From an uncultured Duganella sp. (GTDB lineage Bacteria; Pseudomonadota; Gammaproteobacteria; Burkholderiales; Burkholderiaceae), in assembly GCA_946482335.1 (NCBI GenBank), contig CAMLRG010000133.1, forward strand, positions 1 to 15,164: 15,164 bases of DNA. Direction: 5' to 3'. Shown here piece by piece: positions 7,061-15,142 of this stretch. The notes below the pieces were generated by a model that did no database searches, was not told the origin of the DNA, and saw nothing but the letters and a program-made list of their open reading frames with translations. The first letter of the stretch is position 1. Each line of letters begins with the position of its first letter. Position numbers and translations under genes: made by a program.

Positions 7061-7936
7061 ATGACACCATCCCGTTCCGATTTCATTGAAGTGCGCGGCA
7101 AGCGCACCCACGTGCTGCACTGGGGCCGCGAAGGCGCGCCCAAGGTGTTCATGGTGCATGGCTGGATGGATGTGGGCGCCAGTTTCCAGTTCGTGGTCGA
7201 CTGCATGCGGGGCGACTGGCACGTGATCGCGCCCGATTGGCGCGGTTTCGGCCTGAGCGAACGCAATGGCACCGATACTTACTGGTTCCCCGACTACGTG
7301 GCCGACCTCGATGCGATCCTGCGCCACTACCAGCCGGAAGGCCAGGTCAATCTGCTGGGGCACAGCATGGGCGGCAACGTGGTCAGCCTGTATGCCGGCA
7401 TCCGGCCGGAGCGCATCCGCCGCCTGGTCAACCTGGAAGGCTTCGGGCTGAAGGCCACGGTGCCGGAGCAGGCGCCATCGCGCTACCGCAAATGGCTCGA
7501 TGAATTGCTGGTGGAGCCGGAGATGCGCAGCTACGACAGCCAGGCTGCCGTGGCGGCCCGCCTGCAAAAGACCAACCCGCGCCTGTCCGATGAACGGGCC
7601 GCCTTCCTGGCCAGCCATTGGTCGGCCCGGAACGCGCAAGGGCGCTGGGAAATCCTGGGCGACCCGGTGCACAAGCGCCCCGGCCCTGCGCTGTACCGGG
7701 TGGAGGAAGTGCTGGCCTGCTGGAAGAGGATCACGGCGCCGGTGCTGTGGGTGGAGGCGGAAGACACCAATATGTGGCTGTGGATGGGGCCGAAGGATGA
7801 GGCACGGGCGGAAATCGACCGCCGCCTGGGCCATCTGGCGCGCGTGACGCCGAAAATGATGCCCGATGCCGGCCATATGCTGCACCACGACCAGCCGGAA
7901 TTGCTGGCCGAAATGCTGGAGGAATTCCTGGCTTGA
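7061..7936 (+). CDS. Alpha/beta hydrolase
   Basis: This 291-aa protein has a complete alpha/beta-hydrolase catalytic set. HGW at residues 33-35 supplies the oxyanion-hole region, GHSMGG (100-105) carries the nucleophile Ser102, Asp235 in VEAEDTN is a good acid candidate, and His272 in PDAGHMLHH is the catalytic base. PDWRGFGLS (58-66) is typical of epoxide-hydrolase/haloalkane-dehalogenase-like members. Here the nucleophile is Ser, so an esterase, lipase or related activity is likelier than a dehalogenase. There is no signal peptide, so it should be cytoplasmic. The substrate cannot be told from sequence. The frame stays open upstream through the divergent promoter; this ATG was chosen because family-like sequence begins right after it. 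The PHP gene follows 42 bp later and may be co-transcribed. Confidence 0.88.
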   Translation: MTPSRSDFIEVRGKRTHVLHWGREGAPKVFMVHGWMDVGASFQFVVDCMRGDWHVIAPDWRGFGLSERNGTDTYWFPDYVADLDAILRHYQPEGQVNLLGHSMGGNVVSLYAGIRPERIRRLVNLEGFGLKATVPEQAPSRYRKWLDELLVEPEMRSYDSQAAVAARLQKTNPRLSDERAAFLASHWSARNAQGRWEILGDPVHKRPGPALYRVEEVLACWKRITAPVLWVEAEDTNMWLWMGPKDEARAEIDRRLGHLARVTPKMMPDAGHMLHHDQPELLAEMLEEFLA

Positions 7937-7978
7937 ACTTTCAGCGTACAATGAAACATTCGCAAATATGCAACTTGT

Positions 7979-8812
7979 ATGCTGAACGTAGACTTACACT
8001 GCCATTCGAACGTGTCCGACGGTGTGCTGCCCCCGGCGGCGGTGGCCGAGTATGCCCGCCAGGCGGGCGTTGACGTCTGGGCCTTGACCGACCATGATGA
8101 GGTGGGCGGTGTCGCGGCGGCGCGCGCGGCGGCGCAGGCGCAGGGCATGCGTTTCGTGCCGGGCGTGGAAATTTCGATCACCTGGGCTGGCGAGACGGTG
8201 CATATTGTCGGCTTGCAGATCAATGAGAACGATGCCGTCCTGCTGAAGGGGCTGGAAGATACCCGCTCCGGCCGCGATAACCGTGGCCGCGAAATCGGGC
8301 GCCAGCTGGAGTTGGCGGGCATTCCGGGTGCGTATGAAGGGGCGCTCAATTATGTGGATAATCCGGCGCTGATGTCGCGCACGCACTTTGCCCGTTTCCT
8401 GGTGGAGCAGGGCGTGTGTGCTTCGGTGGCGGAAGTGTTCCGCAAATACCTGTCGCCGGGTAAGCCGGGCTTTGTCGAGCATCGCTGGGCGACGCTGCAG
8501 GATGCGGTCGGGTGGATCCTGGGCGCGGGCGGGGTGGCGGTGATCGCGCATCCGGGGCGCTATAAGTTGACGCCCATGCAGGAGGGAGTGCTGTTCGATG
8601 AGTTCAAGCAGCTGGGTGGAACGGCGATCGAGGTGGTGACGGGGTCGCATACGCCGGACCAGTATCCGAAGTATGCGAACCTGGCCAATAGTTATGGTTT
8701 CCTGGCGTCGCGTGGGACGGATTTCCATGCGCCGGGGGAGGCGCGGGTGGATTTCCGCTTGCTGCCGCCACTGCCGGGGAATGTGACGCCGGTCTGGCAT
8801 GATTGGTTCTGA
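7979..8812 (+). CDS. rnm: PHP-domain phosphoesterase, RNase AM / 3',5'-nucleoside bisphosphate phosphatase (YciV/TrpH)
   Basis: This 277-aa protein has the full set of PHP metal ligands: His7, His9 and Asp14 in DLHCHSNVSDG, Asp38 and His39 in LTDHD, Glu64 in GVEIS, His75, His136, His191 in AHPGRY, and Asp248 and His250 in GTDFH. The pattern is that of E. coli YciV (RNase AM), which trims RNA 5' ends, and of related enzymes hydrolysing 3',5'-nucleoside bisphosphates. Either role is possible. In E. coli yciV lies next to yciO; here a yciO homologue is two genes downstream with htpX between, so the neighbourhood is partly conserved. No strong ribosome site is visible before the ATG. The last 250 or so bases are rich in G-ending codons, unlike trpS or dapA. 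Repeat copy B begins at the base after the stop codon. Confidence 0.9.
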   Translation: MLNVDLHCHSNVSDGVLPPAAVAEYARQAGVDVWALTDHDEVGGVAAARAAAQAQGMRFVPGVEISITWAGETVHIVGLQINENDAVLLKGLEDTRSGRDNRGREIGRQLELAGIPGAYEGALNYVDNPALMSRTHFARFLVEQGVCASVAEVFRKYLSPGKPGFVEHRWATLQDAVGWILGAGGVAVIAHPGRYKLTPMQEGVLFDEFKQLGGTAIEVVTGSHTPDQYPKYANLANSYGFLASRGTDFHAPGEARVDFRLLPPLPGNVTPVWHDWF

Positions 8813-8918
8813 AAACCGGTAAACCGGCAAACCGGTGCCAGGCCCGCAGGGCCTGACACCGACCTGCGGCGGCCGCGGACCGGGGCTGACCCTTGGGTCT
8901 GACCCGGCTTTACCGGTT
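8813..8918. repeat. Composite palindromic repeat, copy B
   Basis: The left end is three tandem 8-bp units AAACCGGT, AAACCGGC, AAACCGGT (8813-8836). Outer inverted arms are AACCGGTAAA (8814-8823) and TTTACCGGTT (8909-8918). Inside is a near-perfect hairpin, GGTGCCAGGCCC (8834-8845) and GGGCCTGACACC (8849-8860), with one mismatch, followed by two direct GGGCTGACCC / GGGTCTGACCC units (8883-8905). It starts directly after the PHP gene stop and ends just before the htpX promoter region. Its architecture matches copy A, with an enlarged interior. Confidence 0.78.
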
Positions 8919-8922
8919 GTGA

Positions 8923-8953
8923 CTTGTTTTTCCAACGCCCGACCATACATTAT
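8923..8953 (+). promoter_or_regulatory. Candidate htpX promoter
   Basis: CTTGTTT at 8923-8929 can pair with CATTAT at 8948-8953 as a weak sigma-70 promoter (18-bp spacer from TTGTTT). Alternatively it can pair with the CCAT around 8943-8946 as a degenerate heat-shock sigma-32 promoter. Since htpX is a heat-shock gene in E. coli the second reading is attractive, but neither match is strong. Confidence 0.3.
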
Positions 8954-8984
8954 CATTCGGCAAATTGTCCGGAGACCCACACAA

Positions 8985-9854
8985 ATGAAACGCATCATCC
9001 TGTTCCTCGTCACCAACCTCGCCGTGATGTTGGTATTGTCCATTGTCCTGTCGCTGCTGGGCATCGGGCGTCCCGGCAGCGGGACCAGCATGGGTGGCCT
9101 GCTGGCGTTTTCCGCCGTGGTCGGCTTCACCGGTTCCATCATTTCGCTGCTGATCTCCAAGCCGATGGCCAAATGGTCGACTGGCGCGCGCGTTATTGAG
9201 CAACCGCAGAATTCCACCGAACAATGGCTGGTCGGCACCGTCCATGCGCTGGCCGACAAGGCCGGCATCGGCCGACCTGAAGTGGCGGTGTACGAGGGCG
9301 ACGCCAACGCGTTCGCCACCGGCGCCTTCAAGAATGACGCCCTGGTCGCCGTCTCCACCGGCCTGCTGCAGTCGATGAACAAGGAAGAAGTGGAGGCCGT
9401 GCTGGGCCATGAGGTGGCGCACATCGCCAATGGCGACATGGTGACCCTGACCCTGATCCAGGGCGTGGTGAACACCTTCGTGGTGTTCCTGGCCCGCATC
9501 GTCGGCTCGGTGGTGGACGGCATGCTCAACAAGAACGAAGAGCGCAGCGGCCATGGCATCGGCTATATGGTGACCGTATTTGTGTGCGAACTGGTATTCG
9601 GCCTGGTGGCTTCGATGATCGTGGCCTGGTTCTCGCGCCAGCGCGAGTTCCGCGCCGACGCCGGCTCGGCCCGCCTGCTGGGTTCGACCGTGCCGATGCA
9701 GCATGCGCTGGCGCGCCTGGGCGGCGTGCATCCGGGCGAACTGCCGCAAGGCATGGCCGCTTCCGGCATCACTTCGCCCAGCGGCTGGGCGGCCCTGTTC
9801 TCCAGCCACCCGCCGATCGAAGAACGCATCGCCGCCCTGCAGCAGCTGCGCTAA
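8985..9854 (+). CDS. htpX: HtpX membrane-bound zinc metalloprotease
   Basis: This 289-aa M48-family protease of the inner membrane helps degrade misfolded membrane proteins, complementing FtsH in E. coli. The zinc site is intact: HEVAH at residues 142-146 and Glu221 in REFRADA. Two N-terminal membrane segments (about 4-26 and 35-57) and two hydrophobic segments after the active site (about 153-177 and 192-216) follow the family plan. The C-terminal [13 protein letters not shown] is also typical. The start at 8985 was chosen because [16 protein letters not shown] matches known HtpX N-termini and GGAG lies upstream at 8971-8974. A longer open frame begins inside repeat copy B and is not credible. 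The yciO gene follows after 3 bp, so the two are probably one transcript. Confidence 0.96.
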   Translation: MKRIILFLVTNLAVMLVLSIVLSLLGIGRPGSGTSMGGLLAFSAVVGFTGSIISLLISKPMAKWSTGARVIEQPQNSTEQWLVGTVHALADKAGIGRPEVAVYEGDANAFATGAFKNDALVAVSTGLLQSMNKEEVEAVLGHEVAHIANGDMVTLTLIQGVVNTFVVFLARIVGSVVDGMLNKNEERSGHGIGYMVTVFVCELVFGLVASMIVAWFSRQREFRADAGSARLLGSTVPMQHALARLGGVHPGELPQGMAASGITSPSGWAALFSSHPPIEERIAALQQLR

Positions 9855-9857
9855 GAC

Positions 9858-10481
9858 ATGACGCAATTTTTCCAGGTCCACCCCGACAATCCGCAACTGC
9901 GGCTGATCAAGCAGGCAGCGCAAATCATCCACGGCGGCGGCATTGTCGCGCTGCCGACCGATTCCTGTTATGCGCTGGTGTGCCATCTGGACGACAAGGC
10001 GGCGGTGGAAAAGCTGCGCCGCATCCGCGGCATCGATGAGAAGCACCATCTGACCCTGCTGTGCCGCGACTTGAGCGAAATCGCGGTCTACGCGCGCGTC
10101 GACAACAAGCAATTCCGCTTGCTGAAGGCCGTCACGCCGGGCCCTTACACCTTTATCCTGGAAGCGACGCGCTGCGTGCCGCGCCGCCTGTCCCACCCGT
10201 CGCGCAAGACCATCGGCTTGCGCGTGCCCGAGAACGCCATCACCGAACTGCTCATGGCCGAACTGGGCCAGCCGCTGCTCGGTACCACATTGATGCTGCC
10301 GGGCGACGACGAGCCCCTGACCGACCCGGACATGGTGCTGGAGCGCCTGTGCAAGCAAGTCGACCTGGTGATCGACGGCGGCGCCTGCAGCTTTGAACCG
10401 ACCACCGTGGTGGACTTGACGGCCGACGAACCGGAGCTGGTGCGCGCCGGCCGCGGCGACCCGGCTGCCCTGGGCCTCTGA
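9858..10481 (+). CDS. yciO: YciO, Sua5/YrdC-domain protein (L-threonylcarbamoyladenylate synthase family)
   Basis: This 207-aa protein follows E. coli YciO closely along its length, as far as I recall that sequence. Shared features include an opening like SQFF-IHPDNPQ-RL, PTDS-YAL, CRDLSE, TPG-YTFIL, PRRL, KTIG-RVP, LMLPG and PTTV-DLT. The Sua5/YrdC fold binds RNA and nucleotides. TsaC/Sua5 members make threonylcarbamoyl-AMP for the t6A37 tRNA modification. The YciO branch is a paralogue whose own cellular role is less clear, so t6A synthesis should not be assumed. It is cytoplasmic. It lies 3 bp after htpX and probably shares its transcript. The length equals that of E. coli YciO within a residue or two. 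Confidence 0.9.
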   Translation: MTQFFQVHPDNPQLRLIKQAAQIIHGGGIVALPTDSCYALVCHLDDKAAVEKLRRIRGIDEKHHLTLLCRDLSEIAVYARVDNKQFRLLKAVTPGPYTFILEATRCVPRRLSHPSRKTIGLRVPENAITELLMAELGQPLLGTTLMLPGDDEPLTDPDMVLERLCKQVDLVIDGGACSFEPTTVVDLTADEPELVRAGRGDPAALGL

Positions 10482-10507
10482 GCCAGACGACTTACCGCCC
10501 AGCGCGC

Positions 10508-10549
10508 GGGCCGGCCGCCGGCTGATCCGCCGGCCCCCTCTGATAAAAT
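10508..10549 (+). promoter_or_regulatory. Intergenic hairpin and candidate -10 before the M50 gene
   Basis: In the 75-bp gap between yciO and the M50 protease gene, GGGCCGGC (10508-10515) and GCCGGCCC (10529-10536) form an 8-bp GC-only stem with a 13-nt loop. No T-run follows, so termination is doubtful. TAAAAT at 10544-10549 matches the -10 consensus at five of six positions, but no good -35 precedes it, and it lies only 8 bp before the ATG. Confidence 0.3.
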
Positions 10550-10556
10550 CCCATTT

Positions 10557-11219
10557 ATGAACAATATCGACCAGTTAATCCAGACGATCACGGTCTATGC
10601 GATCCCCGTCCTGTTTGCGATTTCCCTGCATGAAGCTGCCCACGGTTATGTCGCCCGTTATTTCGGCGACAACACGGCCGAACAGCTGGGGCGCCTGACC
10701 CCCAATCCGATCAAGCACATTGACCCCTTCGGCACCATCCTGCTGCCCTTGATGCTGCAATTTTTCCACCTGCCGCCCTTCGGTTACGCCAAGCCGGTAC
10801 CGGTCGATGTCAACCGTCTGCGCAACCCGAAAAAACAGATGGGCTTCGTGGCCGCCGCCGGCCCGGCCGCCAACTTTGCGATGGGCCTCGGCTGGATGTT
10901 GCTGCTGGTCCTGATGGTCAAGCTGGGCGTGACGGAGCGCTTCCCGATCGAAATGTGCAAGGCGGGCGTGCTGACCAATGCCGTGATGTGTGCCTTCAAC
11001 CTGATCCCGATTCCGCCGCTGGATGGCGGCCGCATCGTGACGGCCATCCTGCCGCGCGACCTGGCCTACAAGTTCGCCAGCATCGAGCGCCTGGGGCCGA
11101 TCATTTTCATCGGCCTGATCCTGCTGCTGAATACCGGTCCCTTCCGTACCTTGCTGGGAGGCTTGATCGGCATCGTGGTAGGCTTGATCGAACTGCCGTT
11201 CCTTCCCTTCCTGCGCTGA
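10557..11219 (+). CDS. M50 family site-2-protease-like membrane metallopeptidase
   Basis: This 220-aa integral membrane protein carries the S2P zinc motif HEAAH at residues 25-29 inside the first hydrophobic segment. A second conserved motif, NLIPIPPLDGGR, carries Asp156 as the third metal ligand. Further hydrophobic stretches lie around residues 95-125 and 180-215. The absence of PDZ or CBS domains places it in the compact YwhC-like group of M50 proteases rather than RseP. These are expected to cleave transmembrane helices, but targets are mostly unknown. The gene lies 4 bp before trpS in the same direction, a likely co-transcribed pair. Confidence 0.9.
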   Translation: MNNIDQLIQTITVYAIPVLFAISLHEAAHGYVARYFGDNTAEQLGRLTPNPIKHIDPFGTILLPLMLQFFHLPPFGYAKPVPVDVNRLRNPKKQMGFVAAAGPAANFAMGLGWMLLLVLMVKLGVTERFPIEMCKAGVLTNAVMCAFNLIPIPPLDGGRIVTAILPRDLAYKFASIERLGPIIFIGLILLLNTGPFRTLLGGLIGIVVGLIELPFLPFLR

Positions 11220-11223
11220 CACC

Positions 11224-12426
11224 ATGTACCCTGACCGCGTCGTCTCCGGCATGCGCCCGACGGGCAGCATGCACCTTGGCCACTACCATGGCGCCCTGAA
11301 GAACTGGATCACGATGCAGGCCGAGCAGCCTTGCCTGTTCTTCGTCGCCGACTGGCACGCCCTGACCACCCATTACGACGACCCGTCCATCATCGAACAG
11401 TCGACCTGGGACATGCTGGTCGACTGGCTGGCGGCCGGCATCGACCCGACTCAGGCCACGCTGTTCATCCAGTCCAAGGTGCCGGAACACGCCGAACTGC
11501 ATTTGCTGCTGTCGATGGCTACTCCGCTGGGCTGGCTGGAACGGGTGCCGACCTACAAGGACCAGATCGAGAACCTGTCCAACAAGGACCTGGCCACCTA
11601 TGGCTTCCTCGGCTACCCGCTGCTGCAGGCGGCCGACGTGCTGATCTACCGCGCCAGCGAAGTGCCGGTGGGCGACGACCAGGTGCCGCACGTGGAAATG
11701 ATGCGCGAAATCGCGCGCCGCTTTAACCACCTGTACGGCAAGGAAAAGGGCTTCGAGGAAAAGGCGCAGGACGCCGTCAAGAAGCTGGGCAGCAAGCGCG
11801 CCAGGCTGTATAACGAACTGCGCACCGCCTACCAGCAGGAAGGCGACGACGCCGCGCTGGAGCAGGCCAAGGCCATGCTGGACGATGCGCAAAACCTGTC
11901 GATGATCGACCGCGAACGCCTGTTCGGCTACCTGGAAGGGGCGCGCAAGCTGATCCTGGTCGAGCCGCAGGCCAAGCTGACGGAAGCGTCGCGCCTGCCG
12001 GGCCTGGATGGCCGCAAGATGTCCAAGAGCTACGGCAATGCCATCGCCCTGCGCGAAGACAAGGATGCGGTCACCAAGAAGGTGCGCACCATGCCGACCG
12101 ACCCGGCGCGCGTGCGCCGCAGCGATGCCGGCGAGCCGGAACGCTGCCCGGTATGGCAATTCCATGTGGTGTATTCCGACCAGCCGACCCAGGAATGGGT
12201 ACAGAAGGGGTGCCGCTCGGCCGGTATCGGCTGCCTCGAATGCAAGCAGCCGGTGATCGACGCCATCGTCAGGGAACAGGAGCCGATGCACGAGCGCGCC
12301 CAGCCTTACCTGGACGATCCGTCGCTGGTGCGCGCCATCGTGGCCGACGGCAACGAAGCGGCGCGCCGGCTGGCGCAGGAAACCATGCGCGATGTGCGCG
12401 AAGCGATGGGCTTGAACTATGGCTGA
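11224..12426 (+). CDS. trpS: Tryptophan--tRNA ligase
   Basis: This 400-aa class I aminoacyl-tRNA synthetase charges tRNA(Trp) in the cytoplasm. HLGH at residues 17-20 is the HIGH signature and KMSKS at 265-269 is the second ATP-binding signature. GDDQVPHVEMMREIARRFN is a typical TrpRS stretch. Compared with E. coli TrpRS (334 aa), an added segment of about 65 residues lies between GKEKGFEEKAQ and the KMSKS region (roughly residues 180-250). Longer TrpRS forms of this kind occur in other proteobacteria, so it is probably lineage-typical rather than a fusion. The frame is uninterrupted. The stop overlaps the start of the next gene by 8 bp. Confidence 0.97.
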   Translation: MYPDRVVSGMRPTGSMHLGHYHGALKNWITMQAEQPCLFFVADWHALTTHYDDPSIIEQSTWDMLVDWLAAGIDPTQATLFIQSKVPEHAELHLLLSMATPLGWLERVPTYKDQIENLSNKDLATYGFLGYPLLQAADVLIYRASEVPVGDDQVPHVEMMREIARRFNHLYGKEKGFEEKAQDAVKKLGSKRARLYNELRTAYQQEGDDAALEQAKAMLDDAQNLSMIDRERLFGYLEGARKLILVEPQAKLTEASRLPGLDGRKMSKSYGNAIALREDKDAVTKKVRTMPTDPARVRRSDAGEPERCPVWQFHVVYSDQPTQEWVQKGCRSAGIGCLECKQPVIDAIVREQEPMHERAQPYLDDPSLVRAIVADGNEAARRLAQETMRDVREAMGLNYG

Positions 12427-12976
12427 TCTCCTGACCCCGCCCTCGGCCTGGGTGGAGCGGTTCGCGCCGCTGGTGCCTGGCGGCGAAGTGCTGGACCTGG
12501 CTTGCGGCAGCGGCCGCCATGCGCGCCTGCTGGCGGCGATGGGCCATGCCGTGGTGGCGGTCGACCGCGACGCCGAGGCCCTGGCTGCCGCGGCCGGCGA
12601 CGGCATTGTCACCAGCCAGATCGACCTGGAAGAGGAGGGCGCCTGCTGGCCTTTCGGTGCCGCGCGCTTTGCCGGCATCGTCGTCACCAACTACCTGCAC
12701 CGGCCGCTGCTGGCCCATATGCTGGGCAGCCTGGCGCCGAACGGGATGCTGATCTACGAAACTTTCGCCGACGGCAATGCCGCCTTCGGCAAGCCCTCCA
12801 ACCCCGACTTCCTGCTGCAGCCGGGGGAATTGCTGGAATTGGCTAGAATGCATGGCTTGCGTGTCATCGCATTCGAGGATGGCGTCGTTAATACCCCGAA
12901 ACCAGCCATGGTGCAAAGGATTTGCGCCGTAAAAGGGGAGTTTCCAAGGGAGGCGGCGCTGTTGCCGTCATTTTGA
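12419..12976 (+). CDS. Small class I SAM-dependent methyltransferase
   Basis: This 185-aa protein has the Rossmann SAM-binding motif [12 protein letters not shown] at residues 24-35, an acidic residue ending the second strand (AVDRD), and [15 protein letters not shown] in the region of motif IV. It is compact, with no extra substrate domain, and resembles TehB-like or UbiE-like methyltransferases; the substrate cannot be told. Its first 8 bases overlap the trpS stop (ATGGCTGA), suggesting translational coupling. Placement between trpS and dapA recalls other betaproteobacteria, which is from memory and not checked. Confidence 0.85.
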   Translation: MADLLTPPSAWVERFAPLVPGGEVLDLACGSGRHARLLAAMGHAVVAVDRDAEALAAAAGDGIVTSQIDLEEEGACWPFGAARFAGIVVTNYLHRPLLAHMLGSLAPNGMLIYETFADGNAAFGKPSNPDFLLQPGELLELARMHGLRVIAFEDGVVNTPKPAMVQRICAVKGEFPREAALLPSF

Positions 12977-13011
12977 GCGACCAAAATGCACCACGGGTGC
13001 GGGGTATGCTC

Positions 13012-13017
13012 TACAAT
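13012..13017 (+). promoter_or_regulatory. Candidate -10 element of dapA
   Basis: TACAAT lies 34 bp upstream of the dapA ATG in the 74-bp gap after the methyltransferase gene. No clear -35 hexamer sits 16-18 bp upstream. It may drive dapA-bamC separately from the trpS transcript. Confidence 0.4.
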
Positions 13018-13050
13018 CGTCGTTTTAAATCTTTTTGCAATTGGTTTCCT

Positions 13051-13929
13051 ATGATTAAGGGTAGCATTGTAGCAATCGTAACCCCGATGCACGCCGACGG
13101 CACCCTGGATTACCCAGGCCTGAACGCGCTGATCGACTGGCATATCGCCGAAGGCACGGACGCCATCGTGATCGTCGGCACCACCGGCGAGTCCGCCACC
13201 GTCAACGTGGCCGAGCACTGCGCACTGATCAAGGCCACCGTGGAACGCGTCGCCGGCCGCATCCCGGTGATCGCCGGCTCGGGCGGCAACTCCACCGTGG
13301 AAGCCATCGAACTGACCCGCTTCGCCAAGAGCGCCGGCGCCGACGCCTCGCTGCAAGTGGTGCCTTACTACAACCGTCCTACCCAGGAAGGCATGTACCA
13401 GCACTTCAAGGCCATCGCCGAAGCGGTGGACTTGCCGGTCATCCTGTACAACGTGCCGGGCCGCACCGTGGCCGACATGAGCAATGACACCATCCTGCGC
13501 CTGGCCCAGGTCAAGAACATCATTGGCGTGAAAGACGCGACCGGCAATATCGCCCGCGGCTATGACTTGCTGCGCCGTGCGCCATCCGATTTCGCCGTGT
13601 TCTCCGGCGACGATCCGACCGCCATCGCGCTGATGCTGGCCGGCGGCAAGGGCAATATCTCGGTGACCGCCAACGTAGCCCCGCGCCTGATGCACGAGCT
13701 GTGCGCAGCGGCGATGGCCGGCGATGCCGCCAAGGCCACTGCCATCAACAACCAGCTGCTGCCGCTGCACCAGCACCTGTTCATCGAACCTAACCCGGTG
13801 CCGGTCAAGTGGGCGCTGGCGGAAATGGGCAAGATGCCGGCCGGTATCCGCCTGCCGCTGGTGCCGCTGGCCGCACAATATCACGAGACCGTCCGCGCTG
13901 CCCTGCGTGAATCCGGTGTGCTGAACTAA
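13051..13929 (+). CDS. dapA: 4-hydroxy-tetrahydrodipicolinate synthase
   Basis: This 292-aa enzyme condenses pyruvate with aspartate semialdehyde, the first committed step to lysine and meso-diaminopimelate. Lys161 in GVKDATGN is the Schiff-base lysine, Tyr133 in LYNVPGRT is the catalytic proton relay, and Arg138 follows in the same segment. GTTGES carries the threonine relay, and [15 protein letters not shown] supplies the tyrosine donated by the neighbouring subunit. Length and residue numbering match E. coli DapA exactly. The start at [13 protein letters not shown] was chosen over a longer open frame that reads back through the promoter region and the preceding gene. bamC follows 13 bp later, an arrangement also known in E. 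coli (dapA-bamC). Confidence 0.98.
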   Translation: MIKGSIVAIVTPMHADGTLDYPGLNALIDWHIAEGTDAIVIVGTTGESATVNVAEHCALIKATVERVAGRIPVIAGSGGNSTVEAIELTRFAKSAGADASLQVVPYYNRPTQEGMYQHFKAIAEAVDLPVILYNVPGRTVADMSNDTILRLAQVKNIIGVKDATGNIARGYDLLRRAPSDFAVFSGDDPTAIALMLAGGKGNISVTANVAPRLMHELCAAAMAGDAAKATAINNQLLPLHQHLFIEPNPVPVKWALAEMGKMPAGIRLPLVPLAAQYHETVRAALRESGVLN

Positions 13930-13942
13930 TCTTCATTTTCAC

Positions 13943-15094
13943 ATGACTATTCGCAAGATCGTTTCCCAGGCCCCGCAGCGCGGGCTCGTCGTTGGTGCCG
14001 TGGTGCTGAGCCTGTCCGGCTGCGGCATGGTGTCGTCCGTCGTCGGCGAAACCAAGGTCGATTACAAGTCGGCCAAGCAAGCCAGCACGCTGGACGTGCC
14101 GCCGGACCTGACCCAGCTGTCGAAAGACAACCGCTATTCGCTGCCAAGCAATGACCGCGGTGTGGCGACCGCTTCCGGCTACCAGGCCGCGCGCGGCACC
14201 GCCGCCGTCCCGGCCGCCAGCAGCAACGAAGTGGCCAGCACCGGCAACAAGGCGGTGCGCGTCGAGCGCGCCGGCAACCAGCGCTGGCTGGTGGTGCAGC
14301 AAACCCCGGAAGCCCTGTGGCCGCAGCTCAAGTCGTTCTGGGTCGAATCGGGCTTCACCCTGGCCGTGGACAATGCCACCGCCGGCGTGATGGAAACCGA
14401 ATGGAATGAAAACCGCGCCAAGATCCCGCAAGACTTCATCCGCAATACGCTGGGCAAGGTCTTCGACGGCCTGTACTCGAGCGGCGAGCGCGACAAGTAC
14501 CGTACCCGCCTCGAGCGCAACCCGGCCGGCGGCACCGAGATTTACATCAGCCACCGCGGCACCCAGGAAGTGGTGACCGGTCCGCAAAACGAATCGACCA
14601 TGTGGTCGCACCGCAATAGCGACCCCAACCTGGAAGCGATTTTCCTGGCCAAGCTGATGGCCAAGCTGGGCGGCACCGCCGACGAAGCGACGGCCCGTAC
14701 CGCGGTGGACAATGCCGTGGTGCAGGCCCAGCACGCGACCATCGTAGGCGAAGGCGCCGGCCGCTTCATCAAGACCGACGAAGGTTTCGACCGCACCTGG
14801 CGCCGCGTCGGGCTGGCGCTGGACCGCGCCGGCTTCACGGTGGAAGACCGTGACCGCGTGCAGGGCGTGTATTACGTACGCTTCGTGAGCGACACCACCG
14901 ATACCCGCGGCTGGTTCTCGCGCATGTTCAACTTCAGTTCCGACAAGGACAAGGAAGCCCAGCGCTACCGCATTTCGGTGCGTTCGGATTCGGTCAACAC
15001 CACCCAGGTGTCGGTCTGGACCAACCAGAACACGCCGGAAGATACCCCGGTCGGCGAAAAGATCCTGACCCTGCTGCACGAGCAGCTGAAATAA
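13943..15094 (+). CDS. bamC: Outer-membrane protein assembly lipoprotein BamC (NlpB)
   Basis: This 383-aa lipoprotein is a component of the BAM complex that inserts beta-barrel proteins into the outer membrane. The N-terminus has a hydrophobic signal and the lipobox LSGC at residues 24-27, so Cys27 would be lipidated. The residue after it is Gly rather than Asp, consistent with outer-membrane sorting. KVDYKSAKQASTLDVPPDLTQ (from about residue 38) is the conserved unstructured segment that binds BamD in E. coli. Two helix-grip-like domains follow, about 105-225 and 265-383. It lies 13 bp after dapA and probably shares its promoter. No strong ribosome site is visible before the ATG, so coupling to dapA translation is possible. 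An intrinsic terminator follows 20 bp after the stop. Confidence 0.93.
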   Translation: MTIRKIVSQAPQRGLVVGAVVLSLSGCGMVSSVVGETKVDYKSAKQASTLDVPPDLTQLSKDNRYSLPSNDRGVATASGYQAARGTAAVPAASSNEVASTGNKAVRVERAGNQRWLVVQQTPEALWPQLKSFWVESGFTLAVDNATAGVMETEWNENRAKIPQDFIRNTLGKVFDGLYSSGERDKYRTRLERNPAGGTEIYISHRGTQEVVTGPQNESTMWSHRNSDPNLEAIFLAKLMAKLGGTADEATARTAVDNAVVQAQHATIVGEGAGRFIKTDEGFDRTWRRVGLALDRAGFTVEDRDRVQGVYYVRFVSDTTDTRGWFSRMFNFSSDKDKEAQRYRISVRSDSVNTTQVSVWTNQNTPEDTPVGEKILTLLHEQLK

Positions 15095-15113
15095 GGCGCA
15101 AGCCTGAAAACCC

Positions 15114-15139
15114 AAAGCCGGCGCAAGCCGGCTTTTTTT
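15114..15139 (+). terminator. Rho-independent terminator after bamC
   Basis: AAAGCCGGC (15114-15122), loop GCAA and GCCGGCTTT (15127-15135) form a perfect 9-bp stem with a stable tetraloop, followed by a run of seven T in total (15133-15139). This is a textbook intrinsic terminator ending the dapA-bamC transcript. Confidence 0.92.
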
Positions 15140-15142
15140 ATG

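Noticed and set aside
7968..7985. Five-codon open frame (MQLVC) overlapping the PHP gene start, as a possible regulatory minicistron
   Set aside because: It has no ribosome site, and an ATG this close to a start is expected by chance. Nothing else supports regulation by it.
8835..8984. N-terminal extension of htpX by 50 codons
   Set aside because: The extension translates repeat copy B and the promoter region. Known HtpX proteins begin with the membrane segment at MKRIILFLV.
7994..9559. 521-codon minus-strand open frame across the PHP gene, repeat B and htpX
   Set aside because: It runs antisense through two well-supported genes and the repeat, with no domain resemblance. It is open only because of base composition.
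11764..11974. The extra segment of TrpRS as a domain fusion or insertion element
   Set aside because: The segment is in frame, has the same codon usage as the rest of the gene, and longer TrpRS forms are known in other proteobacteria.
12922..13050. N-terminal extension of dapA by 43 codons
   Set aside because: It overlaps the methyltransferase gene and the TACAAT element. DapA from the later ATG has exactly the E. coli length and residue numbering.
13805..15115. 436-codon minus-strand open frame opposite bamC
   Set aside because: It is a shadow of bamC and would begin inside the bamC terminator region. No ribosome site or domain was seen.
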